Below are positions 1 to 9,193 of a DNA stretch of 64,000 nt, piece after piece (position 1 is the stretch's first letter; each line of letters starts with the position of its first letter). The DNA is from Algoriphagus aquaeductus (GTDB lineage Bacteria; Bacteroidota; Bacteroidia; Cytophagales; Cyclobacteriaceae). The notes under the pieces were generated by a model. That model had not been told where the DNA came from and searched no databases. It was given only the letters and a program-made list of their open reading frames with translations. The translations under genes were made by a program, and so were the position numbers. The DNA lies in NCBI RefSeq assembly GCF_003253485.1, contig NZ_QKTX01000004.1:62001-126000 (forward strand), written 5' to 3'.

Positions 1-219
1 GATTTAAAGTGTTTCAAAGTCATGGGTTTCCCGCTTTTAATCGGTGTGTCGAGGAAATCAATGATTTACAAAACTCTGCAAATCAGTCCTTCTGAAGCCC
101 TCAATGGAACCACTGCATTGAATATGTTTGCGTTATTGCAGGGTGCCAATATTTTAAGAGTACATGATGTAAAAGAAGCAAAAGAAACAGTCACACTATT
201 CGAACAACTTTACCCTTGA
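1..219 (+). CDS. folP: Dihydropteroate synthase, C-terminal fragment (5' end outside window)
   Basis: The first 72 codons are open from the window edge to TGA at 217-219. The visible end carries the family motif IGVSRKSMI followed by NGTTALNMFALLQGANILRVHDV, split here only by a few residues, which is the C-terminal phosphate/pterin-binding end of dihydropteroate synthase. The enzyme condenses p-aminobenzoate with hydroxymethyl-dihydropterin diphosphate in cytosolic folate synthesis. The Arg of SRKS and the late VHDV segment are seen directly. The stop overlaps the presumed TTG start of the next gene, so the two are probably cotranscribed; folP next to dacA is a common Bacteroidota order. The N-terminal part cannot be judged. 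Confidence 0.93.
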   Translation, partial: DLKCFKVMGFPLLIGVSRKSMIYKTLQISPSEALNGTTALNMFALLQGANILRVHDVKEAKETVTLFEQLYP

Positions 220-1091
220 GCCTACTATTCAAAATAGGATTTTTAGATGTATCCATCGTCAATATGATCGATATTGCGTTGGTAGCGGCTTTATTGTATC
301 AAGTGTACAAGCTTTTGAAGGGGAGTGTGGCGATCAAGATTTTCTTGGGCTTCCTATCCCTTTACCTGATTTACCTGTTGGTCAGGGCGGTAAGAATGGA
401 ATTGCTTTCTGCGATTCTCGGACAATTCATGGGCGTGGGTGTGATTGCGGCCATCATCATTTTTGCACCGGAGATCCGCAAGTTTCTTCTGATCGTGGGT
501 CGGTCTTCCATTTTCTCGGATGACAATGTCTGGAAGGATATTCTCTTTTTCTGGAGAAAAAAAGAAAACTCCGCCTTCAACATCTCTCCAATCATCGACG
601 CCGCTAAAGTATTGGCGGGTTCAAATACAGGAGCACTCATTGTCATTTCAAGTACAGTTGAGCTGAAATTCTATGCTGAAAGTGGAGACATTCTGGATGC
701 GGAGCTATCCAAAAGACTGTTGATCTCCATTTTCAATAAGTACAGTCCTCTCCATGACGGTGCGGTAATAATTCACAAAGGACGCATCAAAGCTGCCCGT
801 TGTATCCTGCCAGTCACAGAGCGTGAAGTTCCGGCCCAATTCGGGCTTCGCCATCGCGCTGGAATCGGCATGTCAGAGGCTACAGATGCCCTGATTTTGG
901 TCATCTCTGAAGAAACCGGGCAGATATCCATGGCAAAAAACGGAAAAGTACTGCACAACCTTTCCTTCCAGGAAGTCAGGGAAATCATCAATGATTACCT
1001 CAACAACGAGGATTTGGATGATCGCTTTGAAAATCTCTCCGAATACGATCTGAATAAAAAGAAAAAGCTGGCCATGACCAGCAAGTCTTAA
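216..1091 (+). CDS. dacA: Diadenylate cyclase (CdaA/DacA type, membrane)
   Basis: This enzyme makes cyclic di-AMP from two ATP at the inner membrane. The first ~85 residues form hydrophobic segments (LLYQVYKLLKG, FLGFLSLYLIYLLV, GVGVIAAIIIFAPEIRKFL), the three-helix membrane module of CdaA. The DisA_N catalytic domain follows, with LHDGAVII near residue 181 and LRHRAGIGMSE near residue 212, the two signature motifs that bind ATP and metal. Length (about 290) is usual. The longest frame begins with TTG at 216, overlapping the folP stop; an ATG at 264 (MIDIALVAALL) is an alternative, but starting there removes little recognisable sequence. A bidirectional terminator-like hairpin follows at 1099-1123. 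Function is well supported by motifs; the start codon is uncertain. Confidence 0.93.
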   Translation: MSLLFKIGFLDVSIVNMIDIALVAALLYQVYKLLKGSVAIKIFLGFLSLYLIYLLVRAVRMELLSAILGQFMGVGVIAAIIIFAPEIRKFLLIVGRSSIFSDDNVWKDILFFWRKKENSAFNISPIIDAAKVLAGSNTGALIVISSTVELKFYAESGDILDAELSKRLLISIFNKYSPLHDGAVIIHKGRIKAARCILPVTEREVPAQFGLRHRAGIGMSEATDALILVISEETGQISMAKNGKVLHNLSFQEVREIINDYLNNEDLDDRFENLSEYDLNKKKKLAMTSKS

Positions 1092-1095
1092 ATTA

Positions 1096-1127
1096 ATAAA
1101 GGCCGGATTTGAACTCCGGCCTTTTCC
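1096..1127. terminator. Bidirectional terminator between dacA and kbl
   Basis: A 9-bp GC-rich stem (AAGGCCGGA at 1099-1107 with TCCGGCCTT at 1115-1123) has a 7-nt loop. T residues follow on the + strand, and an A/T-rich stretch on the left gives U-rich RNA on the minus strand. It sits between the convergent stops of dacA and kbl and can serve both. Confidence 0.8.
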
Positions 1128-1134
1128 ATTTCTG

Positions 1135-2331
1135 CTACTTGATCACTCCCAATTCCTTCCCCACCTCAATAAAGGCTGCAATCGCCTGATCAAGATGATG
1201 TCTTTCGTGGCCTGCTGATATCTGAACACGAATTCGAGCCTGACCTTTTGGCACCACCGGATAGTAAAAACCGATCACATAGATTCCTTTTGCCAACAGC
1301 TTCTCCGCCATCTTTTGTGAAAGCACGGCATCATACAGCATCACTGGCACAATAGGGTGTTTCCCCGGCTTGATATCAAAACCCGCCGCATTCATCTTTT
1401 CTCTGAAATAAGCTGTATTTGACTCCAATTTGTCGCGAAGTTCGGTAGTCTCAGACAGCAAATCCAACACAGCTATCGAAGCTCCGGTGATCGAAGGTGC
1501 CAAGGTGTTTGAAAACAGGTACGGTCTAGATCGCTGACGAAGCAACTCGATGATTTCCTTACGGCCTGAAGTAAAACCTCCCGAAGCACCACCGAGGGCT
1601 TTGCCCAAAGTACCTGTGATGATGTCGATTTTGCCCATCACACCACAATGCTCATGTACACCTCTGCCGGTTTTGCCCATAAATCCGGTAGAGTGGCACT
1701 CATCAGACATGATCAATGCCTCGTATTTCTCAGCCAACTCCACGATTTTGTCCAATTGAGCAATGGTACCATCCATAGAGAAAACCCCATCTGTCACGAT
1801 GATCTTTTGCTTGGCACCGGCTGCGATGGCATCCTGAAGCTGCTTTTCCAGGTCGACCATGTTATTGTGTTCGTAGCGATAGCGCATGGCTTTGCAAAGT
1901 CGAACTCCATCAATGATCGATGCATGGTTTAAGGCGTCGGAAATAATCGCATCTTCTGGACCAAATAGTGGTTCAAACACTCCCCCATTGGCATCAAAAG
2001 CCGCTGCATAAAGAATGGTATCCTCGGTACCCAAAAACTCAGAAATCTTCCGCTCCAATTCCTTATGAATATCCTGCGTGCCGCAAATGAATCGCACGGA
2101 AGACATCCCAAATCCATGAGAATCGATTGCGGCCTTAGCTGCCTCGATTACTTTAGGGTGAGAGGAAAGTCCTAGGTAATTGTTAGCGCAAAAGTTCAAC
2201 ACCTGCTGCCCTCCGGCGATGGTGATTTCCGCGGCTTGAGGAGAAGTGATAATGCGTTCCCATTTGAAAAGCCCTGCGTCTTCAATGGATTGGAGCTCTT
2301 GTTCTAATTTGGGTTTAAACTGATCGTACAT
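1135..2331 (-). CDS. kbl: Glycine C-acetyltransferase (2-amino-3-ketobutyrate CoA ligase)
   Basis: PLP-dependent alpha-oxoamine synthase that cleaves 2-amino-3-oxobutyrate with CoA to glycine and acetyl-CoA, the second step of threonine breakdown. The 398-residue length is typical. Visible motifs are [37 protein letters not shown] and [13 protein letters not shown], the last containing the PLP Schiff-base lysine near residue 245. The start ATG follows a short AT-rich leader. It is divergent from a threonine dehydrogenase gene, so both steps of the pathway lie side by side. A CAAATATA word at 2447-2454 would read TATATTTG on this strand, a possible -7 box, but no clear -33 element is seen. Confidence 0.95.
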   Translation of the reverse strand: MYDQFKPKLEQELQSIEDAGLFKWERIITSPQAAEITIAGGQQVLNFCANNYLGLSSHPKVIEAAKAAIDSHGFGMSSVRFICGTQDIHKELERKISEFLGTEDTILYAAAFDANGGVFEPLFGPEDAIISDALNHASIIDGVRLCKAMRYRYEHNNMVDLEKQLQDAIAAGAKQKIIVTDGVFSMDGTIAQLDKIVELAEKYEALIMSDECHSTGFMGKTGRGVHEHCGVMGKIDIITGTLGKALGGASGGFTSGRKEIIELLRQRSRPYLFSNTLAPSITGASIAVLDLLSETTELRDKLESNTAYFREKMNAAGFDIKPGKHPIVPVMLYDAVLSQKMAEKLLAKGIYVIGFYYPVVPKGQARIRVQISAGHERHHLDQAIAAFIEVGKELGVIK

Positions 2332-2426
2332 AGTTAAGATTTAGTTGTGATAAGTTAAGCGGCAACCCGCTAATCAAAAATCCCTGTCCTTGTCATGACT
2401 TTTTCAAACTTGGAAGGGTTTTTTAC

Positions 2427-2434
2427 TACTTTTG
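2427..2434 (+). promoter_or_regulatory. -7 promoter box of tdh
   Basis: TACTTTTG matches the Bacteroidota -7 consensus TAnnTTTG. It lies inside the longest open frame of tdh (which begins at 2395), so transcription from it would start near 2440 and favour the downstream start at 2503. No convincing -33 TTTG at the usual distance was found. Confidence 0.5.
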
Positions 2435-2458
2435 CGCAAGCAAACCCAAATATAAACA

Positions 2459-2487
2459 AAAAGCCATTAGGGGACTTTTTGGCTTTT
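2459..2487 (+). promoter_or_regulatory. Hairpin in the tdh leader
   Basis: AAAAGCCA (2459-2466) pairs with TGGCTTTT (2480-2487) around a 13-nt loop. It would lie in the untranslated leader between the predicted transcription start and the preferred start codon at 2503. It could be an attenuator or an mRNA-stability element; nothing else in the sequence decides this. Confidence 0.35.
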
Positions 2488-2502
2488 GGTAAACCCAAGA
2501 TG

Positions 2503-3459
2503 ATGGACAAAATTCTTGTTATCGGAGCTGCAGGTCAGCTCGGTTCGGAGCTGACACAAGCCCTTACCAATCAATATGGAGGAGATCAGGTCATTGCGAC
2601 AGACCTGAGAGATTCAGCCAAATCCCAATTTGATTACTGTCGATTTGAGGTGTTGGATGTGATGAACCGAGAAGCACTTCGAGATTTAGTTAAAGAGGAA
2701 AAAGTCACCCAGATTTATCATCTTGCTGCGGTGCTTTCGGCTACCGGAGAAAAGAACCCGCTTTTCGCATGGCACCTCAATATGGAGAGTTTGCTCTATG
2801 TACTGGAATTAGCTAAAGAGGAAAAACTGGATAAAATCTATTGGCCATCATCCATCGCCGTTTTCGGACCCAATACTCCAAAAGTCAATACGCCTCAATT
2901 CTGCGTCAAAGAACCCAACACCGTCTATGGCATCAGCAAGCAGGCGGGAGAACGTTGGTGTGAATACTACTTCGAAAAACATGGGGTGGACGTGCGAAGC
3001 CTTCGCTATCCAGGACTCATTGGTTACAAATCACTCCCCGGAGGCGGAACAACCGACTATGCAGTGGATATTTACCACAAGGCGATTGCAAACGAAAAAT
3101 TCAACTGCTTCCTACGGGAAGACAGCTACTTGCCGATGATGTACATGCCCGATGCGATCAAGGCCACACTGGACCTGATGAATGCACCACGGGAATCGAT
3201 AAAAATCCGTTCCAGCTACAACCTTGCAGGGATGAGTTTTTCTCCCAAAGAAATCTTCGAAAGCATCAAAAAGCACGTCCCTGACTTCCAGATTGAGTTC
3301 AATCCCGACTTCCGTCAGGCCATCGCAGACTCCTGGCCAGATAGCATCGACGATAGCCGTGCAAGGGAAGACTGGGGTTGGAAGCCGGACTATGACTTGG
3401 ATGCGATGACTGCAGATATTTTGAAAAATTTACCGAGTTACTTTCCTCCAAAAAAGTAA
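2503..3459 (+). CDS. tdh: L-threonine 3-dehydrogenase, NAD-dependent epimerase (short SDR) type
   Basis: Oxidises L-threonine to 2-amino-3-oxobutyrate with NAD, feeding the adjacent kbl product. The N-terminal Rossmann motif VIGAAGQLGSELT, the acidic residue after beta-2 (ATDLRD), the AAVLSATGEKNP loop and the catalytic YGISK (YxxxK) identify an extended-SDR dehydrogenase of the kind known from Bacteroidota, not the zinc MDR-type Tdh of E. coli. The frame is open from 2395, but the first 36 codons encode no recognisable domain and contain the -7 box, so the ATG at 2503 (MDKILVIGAAG, 318 residues, the family's usual length) is preferred. A strong terminator follows. Substrate rests on family similarity plus the kbl neighbour. 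Confidence 0.88.
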   Translation: MDKILVIGAAGQLGSELTQALTNQYGGDQVIATDLRDSAKSQFDYCRFEVLDVMNREALRDLVKEEKVTQIYHLAAVLSATGEKNPLFAWHLNMESLLYVLELAKEEKLDKIYWPSSIAVFGPNTPKVNTPQFCVKEPNTVYGISKQAGERWCEYYFEKHGVDVRSLRYPGLIGYKSLPGGGTTDYAVDIYHKAIANEKFNCFLREDSYLPMMYMPDAIKATLDLMNAPRESIKIRSSYNLAGMSFSPKEIFESIKKHVPDFQIEFNPDFRQAIADSWPDSIDDSRAREDWGWKPDYDLDAMTADILKNLPSYFPPKK

Positions 3460-3466
3460 ATAAACC

Positions 3467-3505
3467 AAAGCCTCTTTGTCCGCAAAGGGGCTTTTCAATT
3501 TTTTA
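3467..3505 (+). terminator. Terminator of tdh
   Basis: AAAGCCTCTTTG (3467-3478) pairs with CAAAGGGGCTTT (3483-3494), a 12-bp stem with one G-T pair and a 4-nt loop, followed by T-rich sequence. Confidence 0.85.
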
Positions 3506-3575
3506 GCTTCCGGATAAAGGATTCAACTTCCATCCTATACTGAAATTGGCTATTTTTCATCTCTTACCCTGAGAA

Positions 3576-6302
3576 ATGAACCGGAATCAACTTGCCCTCC
3601 TTCTTAGCCTTCTGATCGGGATTACTCTGATCGGGTTCTTCTTTTTCGGGGCTGAAAAAGAAGTTGATTATAGCACCGAAATCAAACCCATCCTCAACAA
3701 GCACTGCATCTCCTGCCACGGGGGCGTGAAAAAAAACGGGGGATTTAGCTTGCTATTCGAGGAAGAAGCCTTTGCCCCAACCGAATCCGGACATCCTGCG
3801 ATCGTCCCGGGAAGTTCCTCCTCCAGCGAACTCATCAAGCGGCTGACGCATTCCGATCCCGAACTCCGGATGCCTTATCAGCGTGCCCCACTCAGTGAGG
3901 AGGAAATTGAATTACTGAAAGAATGGATCGACCAAGGGGCCAAGTGGGGGAAACATTGGGCTTATGAAACGGTCCAGAAACCCAAACTTCCCGCAAATCA
4001 CACTGCTGCCAGTTTGGGTGGAACTGAAAACACCTCGCTTGCTCCTATTGACTTTTTTGTCCGGGAAAAACTCCCCAATCTGGGGTTAAGTCCATCCTCT
4101 CCCGAAAATCCCATGAGACTCCTTCGCAGAGTAGCCTTGGACATCACAGGACTGCCTCCCTCGGAATCTTTGGTTCAGGACTTTAACTCAGGCAAAATCA
4201 GCTACGAGCAAGCCGTGGATCAATTGCTTTCCTCAGAAGCCTATGGGGAAAAATGGGCGACTTGGTGGCTGGACCTCGCCCGCTATGCAGATACCAAAGG
4301 CTACGAACGGGACGTTTCCCGCACCTTTTGGCCCTATCGGGACTGGGTGATTCGGTCTTTCAATGCCGACAAACCCTTCGATGAGTTTACTGTCGAGCAG
4401 TTGGCTGGCGACCTCTTGCCCAATCCTACTCAAGACCAACTGACCGCGACGGCCTTTCACCGCAACACCATGAACAATGACGAAGGCGGAACGGAGGACG
4501 AGGAATTCCGGGTTGCTGCTGTCTTGGACCGGGTAAGTACCACCTTCGAAGTCTGGCAAAGCACCACCATGGCTTGCGTGCAATGCCATAGCCATCCCTA
4601 TGATCCCATCCGACACGAAGAATTCTTCGAGTCCCTGGCCTTCTTCAACAATACCCGGGACGAAGATACCCACGATGAGGAACCTCGATTGCGGTTTTAC
4701 GAAGTGGAAGATCAAGCAAAAGTGAACCAGATAGTGGCTTGGGCTGAAGAAAATGAAGGAAAGACTTCCGCCAAGCAGCGGGCTGACTTTCTGAAATTCC
4801 ACGAACCCAAGTACGCTGCTCACCTAGCCACAGACTTCCAAAAATCTGAGCTGATCGACACCAAGTGGCTTGGCCTATGGCCGGGAGGCTCAGCCGTCTA
4901 TAAAAACATCGAAACTCAAGGATCTGACCAACTCCTGCTCGATTATTGGTCTGGAGTGGATGGCACCAAAATGACCATCCGAAAAGACGGACCCAAAGGA
5001 GAAATTCTCGCAAGCTTTGTGATCAACAAAACCCAAGGAGAGGTCGTGAAGGAAATCCCCTTCAAGCCCGTGCAAGGAAGATTCAACCTCTACATCGAAG
5101 CTCAAAATCCAACTGCAAAACCCCAGCAAAACACCTCCTCCATCGTGTGGTTTGCTTTTGTCCCAAGTTTGAAAGGAAAGGAAAAGCCCGGATTCTCCAC
5201 TGTGAAAAAATCCTGGGAGGAGCTGCTTCATTTCCGTGGAACGCGCCTTCCTATCCTGATCGAAAATCCGGACTTCATGGCCCGACCCACCTTTGTCTTT
5301 GAGCGGGGCAACTGGTTGGTACCTGGAGAAAAAGTAAGTCCTAAAGCTCCGAAAGAGTTGGGCACGTGGAAAAGTGAATGGCCGTCCAATCGTTTGGGCT
5401 TCGCTTATTGGCTCACCGCTCCGGAAAATCCCCTGACCTCCCGTACGCTTGTCAACCGAGTTTGGGATCAGCTTTTCGGCAGAGGGTTGGTCTCGACCCT
5501 AGAGGATATGGGCACCCAATCCGATCCGCCTTCCCATCCCGAGCTACTGGATTACTTGGCCTGGAAAACGGTCAATGACTACCACTGGAGCATCAAATCA
5601 CTCATCCGAGAAATCGTCACTTCATCTACCTATCAGCAATCCTCGGTGATCAGCTCGGAGGCATTTCAAAAAGATCCCAAAAACCAATGGTATGCCCGAG
5701 GGCCTCGATACCGGCTTTCTGCCGAGCAAATCCGCGATCAGGCCCTTGCCGCTAGCGGACTGTTGAGTCGAAAAATGTACGGAAAGCCCGTGATGCCTGC
5801 CCAGCCTGAAGGCATTTGGCAGACGGTGTACAACGGGGAGTCCTGGAAAGAAAGCGAGGGCGAAGACAAGTACCGCAGAAGTGTGTACACCTTCCTGAAG
5901 CGCACCAGCCCCTATCCTTCCTTTATCTCCTTTGATGCGGGAAGCCGTGAAGTTTGTCTGAGTAAGCGGCTGGTCACCAATACCCCACTACAGGCTTTGG
6001 TTACTTTGAATGATCCCGTGTACCTTGATGCGGCCAAAGCTTTGAGCCAAAAAATCTGGGAAGCCACCGGCAAAAATCCAGAATCGGCTATACAAAAAGT
6101 CTATCTGCAGTTGGTGTTTTTGCCTATATCTGAAAGCAAAAAAGCGACCATGCTCCAACTCTTCCGGTCAGCCAAATCGGAATTTGACAAAGATCCAAAA
6201 GCAAGAGAAGCGTTCTTCCCGGGAGCGGATTCCGGTTTGGCAGCCTTGACCGTAGCCACCAATGCAATGATGAATTTAGACGAGTTTTTAACCAAACCCT
6301 GA
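3576..6302 (+). CDS. DUF1549/DUF1553 protein with Planctomycete-type cytochrome c domain
   Basis: A 908-residue envelope protein. Residues about 5-25 are a single hydrophobic anchor or signal. A small haem c module follows with CISCH at 44-48 (CxxCH), the Planctomycete cytochrome c (PSC1) type. The middle, about 155-365, matches DUF1549 (LRRVALDITGLPP, YGEKWATWWLDLARYADTKGYERD, CVQCHSHPYDP). The C-terminal part, about 615-870, matches DUF1553 (FAYWLTAPENPLTSRTLVNRVWDQLFGRGLV, LSAEQIRDQALAASGLL). CVQCH offers a second CxxCH. The biochemical role of these domains is not established; they recur in Planctomycetes, Verrucomicrobia and some Bacteroidota, usually beside a DUF1501 gene as here. The next gene starts 4 bases after the stop, so it heads a three-gene operon. 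Confidence 0.9.
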   Translation: MNRNQLALLLSLLIGITLIGFFFFGAEKEVDYSTEIKPILNKHCISCHGGVKKNGGFSLLFEEEAFAPTESGHPAIVPGSSSSSELIKRLTHSDPELRMPYQRAPLSEEEIELLKEWIDQGAKWGKHWAYETVQKPKLPANHTAASLGGTENTSLAPIDFFVREKLPNLGLSPSSPENPMRLLRRVALDITGLPPSESLVQDFNSGKISYEQAVDQLLSSEAYGEKWATWWLDLARYADTKGYERDVSRTFWPYRDWVIRSFNADKPFDEFTVEQLAGDLLPNPTQDQLTATAFHRNTMNNDEGGTEDEEFRVAAVLDRVSTTFEVWQSTTMACVQCHSHPYDPIRHEEFFESLAFFNNTRDEDTHDEEPRLRFYEVEDQAKVNQIVAWAEENEGKTSAKQRADFLKFHEPKYAAHLATDFQKSELIDTKWLGLWPGGSAVYKNIETQGSDQLLLDYWSGVDGTKMTIRKDGPKGEILASFVINKTQGEVVKEIPFKPVQGRFNLYIEAQNPTAKPQQNTSSIVWFAFVPSLKGKEKPGFSTVKKSWEELLHFRGTRLPILIENPDFMARPTFVFERGNWLVPGEKVSPKAPKELGTWKSEWPSNRLGFAYWLTAPENPLTSRTLVNRVWDQLFGRGLVSTLEDMGTQSDPPSHPELLDYLAWKTVNDYHWSIKSLIREIVTSSTYQQSSVISSEAFQKDPKNQWYARGPRYRLSAEQIRDQALAASGLLSRKMYGKPVMPAQPEGIWQTVYNGESWKESEGEDKYRRSVYTFLKRTSPYPSFISFDAGSREVCLSKRLVTNTPLQALVTLNDPVYLDAAKALSQKIWEATGKNPESAIQKVYLQLVFLPISESKKATMLQLFRSAKSEFDKDPKAREAFFPGADSGLAALTVATNAMMNLDEFLTKP

Positions 6303-6306
6303 TCCC

Positions 6307-7812
6307 ATGAACGTGGAAAAGCTATTGAACGAATGGGTCAACCAAAAACTGCATACGCAGACGAGAAGGCATTTTCTCCTTGACTGTGTGAGCAAAATGG
6401 GCGGGCTTGCCTTGGCACCTTTGCTTTTTGGCTGTGAGTTGGGGAAAAACGAAACCCTGAAAACAGGCCTTCAGCTCAGCGATCGGGATTTGAATCCTTT
6501 GTCTCCCCTTCCTCCGCCTTTTTTGGGCAAGGCCAAATCCATCATTTACCTCCACATGGCGGGGGCGCCTTCGCAGTTGGAGTTGTTTGACTTCAAGCCC
6601 GAACTGGCCAAATACCACGATCAGGACTGTCCGGAGAGTTTATTGGAGGGACGGAAGTTTGCTTTTATCCGTGGTGTCCCAAAGATGCTCGGTCCTCAGG
6701 CCAAGTTTTCCCAGCACGGGGAAAGCGGCGCCTGGATATCGGATTACCTGCCCCATTTTTCCAAAGTTGCCGATGAAGTGGCATTTCTCAAAGCCATGCA
6801 CACCGACCAGTTTAATCACGGACCTGCGCAATTATTCATGCAGACGGGTTCGCCTAGATTGGGAAGGCCGAGTTTGGGAAGCTGGGTCACTTATGGTTTG
6901 GGAACAGAGAATCAAAACTTGCCTGGGTTTGTGGTTTTGACCTCTGGAGGAAAGACACCCGACGCAGGCAAAAGCGTGTGGGGTTCGGGATTTCTTCCCT
7001 CCGTCTATCAAGGTGTCCAATGCCGATCCAAAGGTGATCCCGTACTTTACCTCGAGGATCCGAGCGGCATGTCCCGCGATCTCAAAAAGCAGGTCATCTC
7101 CGCCATCAATCAGTCCAATCAGGAAGATTTTGAATACTTTGGCGACCCCGAGATCCTCGCCCGCATCAATCAGTACGAGATGGCCTATCGGATGCAGATC
7201 GAAGTGCCCGAGGTGATGAACATCAACGACGAACCCGAGCATATCCATCAGCTCTACGGCACTCAGCCTGGTGAGGAATCCTTCGCCAACAATTGCCTTT
7301 TGGCAAGAAAGCTAGTAGAAAAGGGCGTGCGCGTAGTCCAACTCTACGATTGGGGCTGGGATACACACGGTACAGATCACGATGGCTCGATCGACATGGG
7401 CCTGCGAAACAAATGCCGCACCATTGACCGGCCGATGACGGCCTTGCTGCTGGACTTGAAGCAGCGGGGACTTTTGGAAGAAACCTTGGTCGTCTGGGGT
7501 GGGGAATTTGGACGCACGCCGATGCAGGAAAACCGGGAAGGCAAGAAGATGGGTTTCCTTGGACGGGATCACCATGTGGATGCTTTTACGATGTGGATGG
7601 CTGGAGGCGGAGTCAAAAAAGGCGCGAGCTACGGCATCACGGATGACTTTGGCTTTGCCGGGGTAGACGAGCGCACCTCTGTGCATGACCTGCATGCTAC
7701 CATTTTACACTTGATGGGTTTTGACCACGAGAAGTTTACGTACGAGTTTCAGGGCAGGCCTTTCCGATTGACCGATGTTCATGGAGAATTAATCCGATCC
7801 GTCATTGCCTGA
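6307..7812 (+). CDS. DUF1501 (sulfatase-superfamily-like) protein with Tat-like signal
   Basis: A 501-residue DUF1501 protein, a family related in fold to alkaline phosphatase/sulfatase enzymes. The N-terminus holds a twin-arginine-like sequence (TRRHFLLDCVSKMGGLALAPLLFGC), with a Cys that could be lipidated, implying export. Family signatures seen are SIIYLHMAGAPSQLELFDFKPEL, HGESGAWISDYLPH, GVRVVQLYDWGWDTHG, VWGGEFGRTPM and GRDHHVDAFTMWMAGGGVKKG, which contain the Asp/His metal-ligand candidates. It starts 4 bases after the DUF1553 gene and is followed immediately by the DUF2231 gene. DUF1553 and DUF1501 genes are habitually paired; the substrate is unknown. The catalytic state cannot be decided from sequence alone. 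Confidence 0.9.
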   Translation: MNVEKLLNEWVNQKLHTQTRRHFLLDCVSKMGGLALAPLLFGCELGKNETLKTGLQLSDRDLNPLSPLPPPFLGKAKSIIYLHMAGAPSQLELFDFKPELAKYHDQDCPESLLEGRKFAFIRGVPKMLGPQAKFSQHGESGAWISDYLPHFSKVADEVAFLKAMHTDQFNHGPAQLFMQTGSPRLGRPSLGSWVTYGLGTENQNLPGFVVLTSGGKTPDAGKSVWGSGFLPSVYQGVQCRSKGDPVLYLEDPSGMSRDLKKQVISAINQSNQEDFEYFGDPEILARINQYEMAYRMQIEVPEVMNINDEPEHIHQLYGTQPGEESFANNCLLARKLVEKGVRVVQLYDWGWDTHGTDHDGSIDMGLRNKCRTIDRPMTALLLDLKQRGLLEETLVVWGGEFGRTPMQENREGKKMGFLGRDHHVDAFTMWMAGGGVKKGASYGITDDFGFAGVDERTSVHDLHATILHLMGFDHEKFTYEFQGRPFRLTDVHGELIRSVIA

Positions 7813-7813
7813 T

Positions 7814-9193
7814 ATGTTGAGTTTTGTTTTTCCGCTTTTAGGTCGATTTCATCCCGTTTTAGTTCACCTCCCGATAGGGATTTTGGTCTTTGGAGTGGTC
7901 TTGGTTTTTCTTTCGAAAAAGCAGGACAAAACCTTCCTTCCCGCCATTCAGCTGGCCTTTTTACTCGGTTCGATCGGAGGGATTTTGGCCTGTATTTCTG
8001 GATTTCTCCAATACCAATTCGAAGGCTTTTCCTGGGACACGGTTCAGTTTCACCTGATTTTTGGGGTGCTGACTACGGCTGCGGGATTTTTCATTTATGG
8101 AAAAAGCAAAAAAATCACCGATCCCTACTCCATCAAATGGAGCTCAACAGCGCTGATCTTAGCACTCCTATTTACAGGTCACCTAGGTGGAACAATCACC
8201 CATGGAGAAGGCTACTTCACCGAAGGGATGCCCGAAAATCTCCAAACCCTTTTTGGAGGAGCACCTTCCCCGGCAGCCCAGCTGACCCTGCCTGAGGAGG
8301 GTTGGGAGGAATTGGCCTACTATGAGGAGGTAGTGCAGCCGATCTTAAATTCCAACTGCCAAAGCTGCCACAATCCCCGGAACAAGAAAGGTGGACTGGA
8401 TCTCAGTACCAAAGAAGCCCTGCTGAAAGGTGGGGAAAACGGTCCCGTAATTGATCCGCATCAGTTTCTGAAAAGCAGTCTGATCAGCCGAATGGAACTT
8501 CCACGTGACCATGAAGACCACATGCCTCCGAGCGAGAAGCGTCAACCTAAAAAAGAGGAACTTCAGCTGCTTCGCCTTTGGCTGGAAAATGAGGCTTCTT
8601 TTGACCTCAAACTGGGAGCTGCAAAACCGGAAATGAAATGGCTGGAACCCTTTTTTCAACGGGAAGAAATCGCTTTTTATCCAACTGCACCCCTTTCCCC
8701 AGTAGCAGAGGATAGTTTGGCCAGACTTCGGAAAGTAGGCTTTTACGTAGAGCCCATTGCTCAGGGTAGCTCACTATTGAAAGTGAGTTGCATCAATTTC
8801 CCGGATTTTCAGGATCAAAATCTGGGAGATTTAGCTTCCATTCAAGCCAACGTGGTTTATCTTGATCTCGGTGGAACTCAGGTCACGGATCAAATTCTTG
8901 TGAAATTGAAAGATTTCCCACTGCTGACCGTGCTCAAACTCAGCCACACCCAAGTCAACGGAGCAAATTTGGAAAGCTTGAATTCACTAAAAAATCTGAA
9001 ATCCCTATTCCTCAATGGAGTCTCCCTCACGCAAGCCGATCTGGAAAAGCTTGAGCACCTGCCTATGTTGGAAAAAGTATTTGCCTACGAAACAGCGCTT
9101 TTGGGAAAGGAATCAACAAAAAAATTCAAGTTCAAACTGGAGACAGGAAGCTATGAATTGCCTCCTATCCCCAGTGATACCATCGTGTATTAA
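7814..9193 (+). CDS. DUF2231 membrane protein with haem c and LRR-like domains
   Basis: The N-terminal ~130 residues contain four hydrophobic segments starting with LGRFHPVLVHLPIGILVFGVV, the DUF2231 signature with its conserved histidines. A PSC1-type haem motif NCQSCH follows near residue 180. The last ~150 residues are leucine-rich-repeat-like (VVYLDLGGTQVTDQIL, LTVLKLSHTQVNGANLESL, LKSLFLNGVSLTQADLEKL). The frame can be extended to TTG at 7805 inside the preceding gene; the ATG at 7814, one base after the DUF1501 stop, is preferred (459 residues). The layout suggests a membrane-bound electron carrier working with the DUF1553 product. The stop TAA overlaps the stop of the convergent gene within TTAA at 9190-9193. 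Confidence 0.88.
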   Translation: MLSFVFPLLGRFHPVLVHLPIGILVFGVVLVFLSKKQDKTFLPAIQLAFLLGSIGGILACISGFLQYQFEGFSWDTVQFHLIFGVLTTAAGFFIYGKSKKITDPYSIKWSSTALILALLFTGHLGGTITHGEGYFTEGMPENLQTLFGGAPSPAAQLTLPEEGWEELAYYEEVVQPILNSNCQSCHNPRNKKGGLDLSTKEALLKGGENGPVIDPHQFLKSSLISRMELPRDHEDHMPPSEKRQPKKEELQLLRLWLENEASFDLKLGAAKPEMKWLEPFFQREEIAFYPTAPLSPVAEDSLARLRKVGFYVEPIAQGSSLLKVSCINFPDFQDQNLGDLASIQANVVYLDLGGTQVTDQILVKLKDFPLLTVLKLSHTQVNGANLESLNSLKNLKSLFLNGVSLTQADLEKLEHLPMLEKVFAYETALLGKESTKKFKFKLETGSYELPPIPSDTIVY

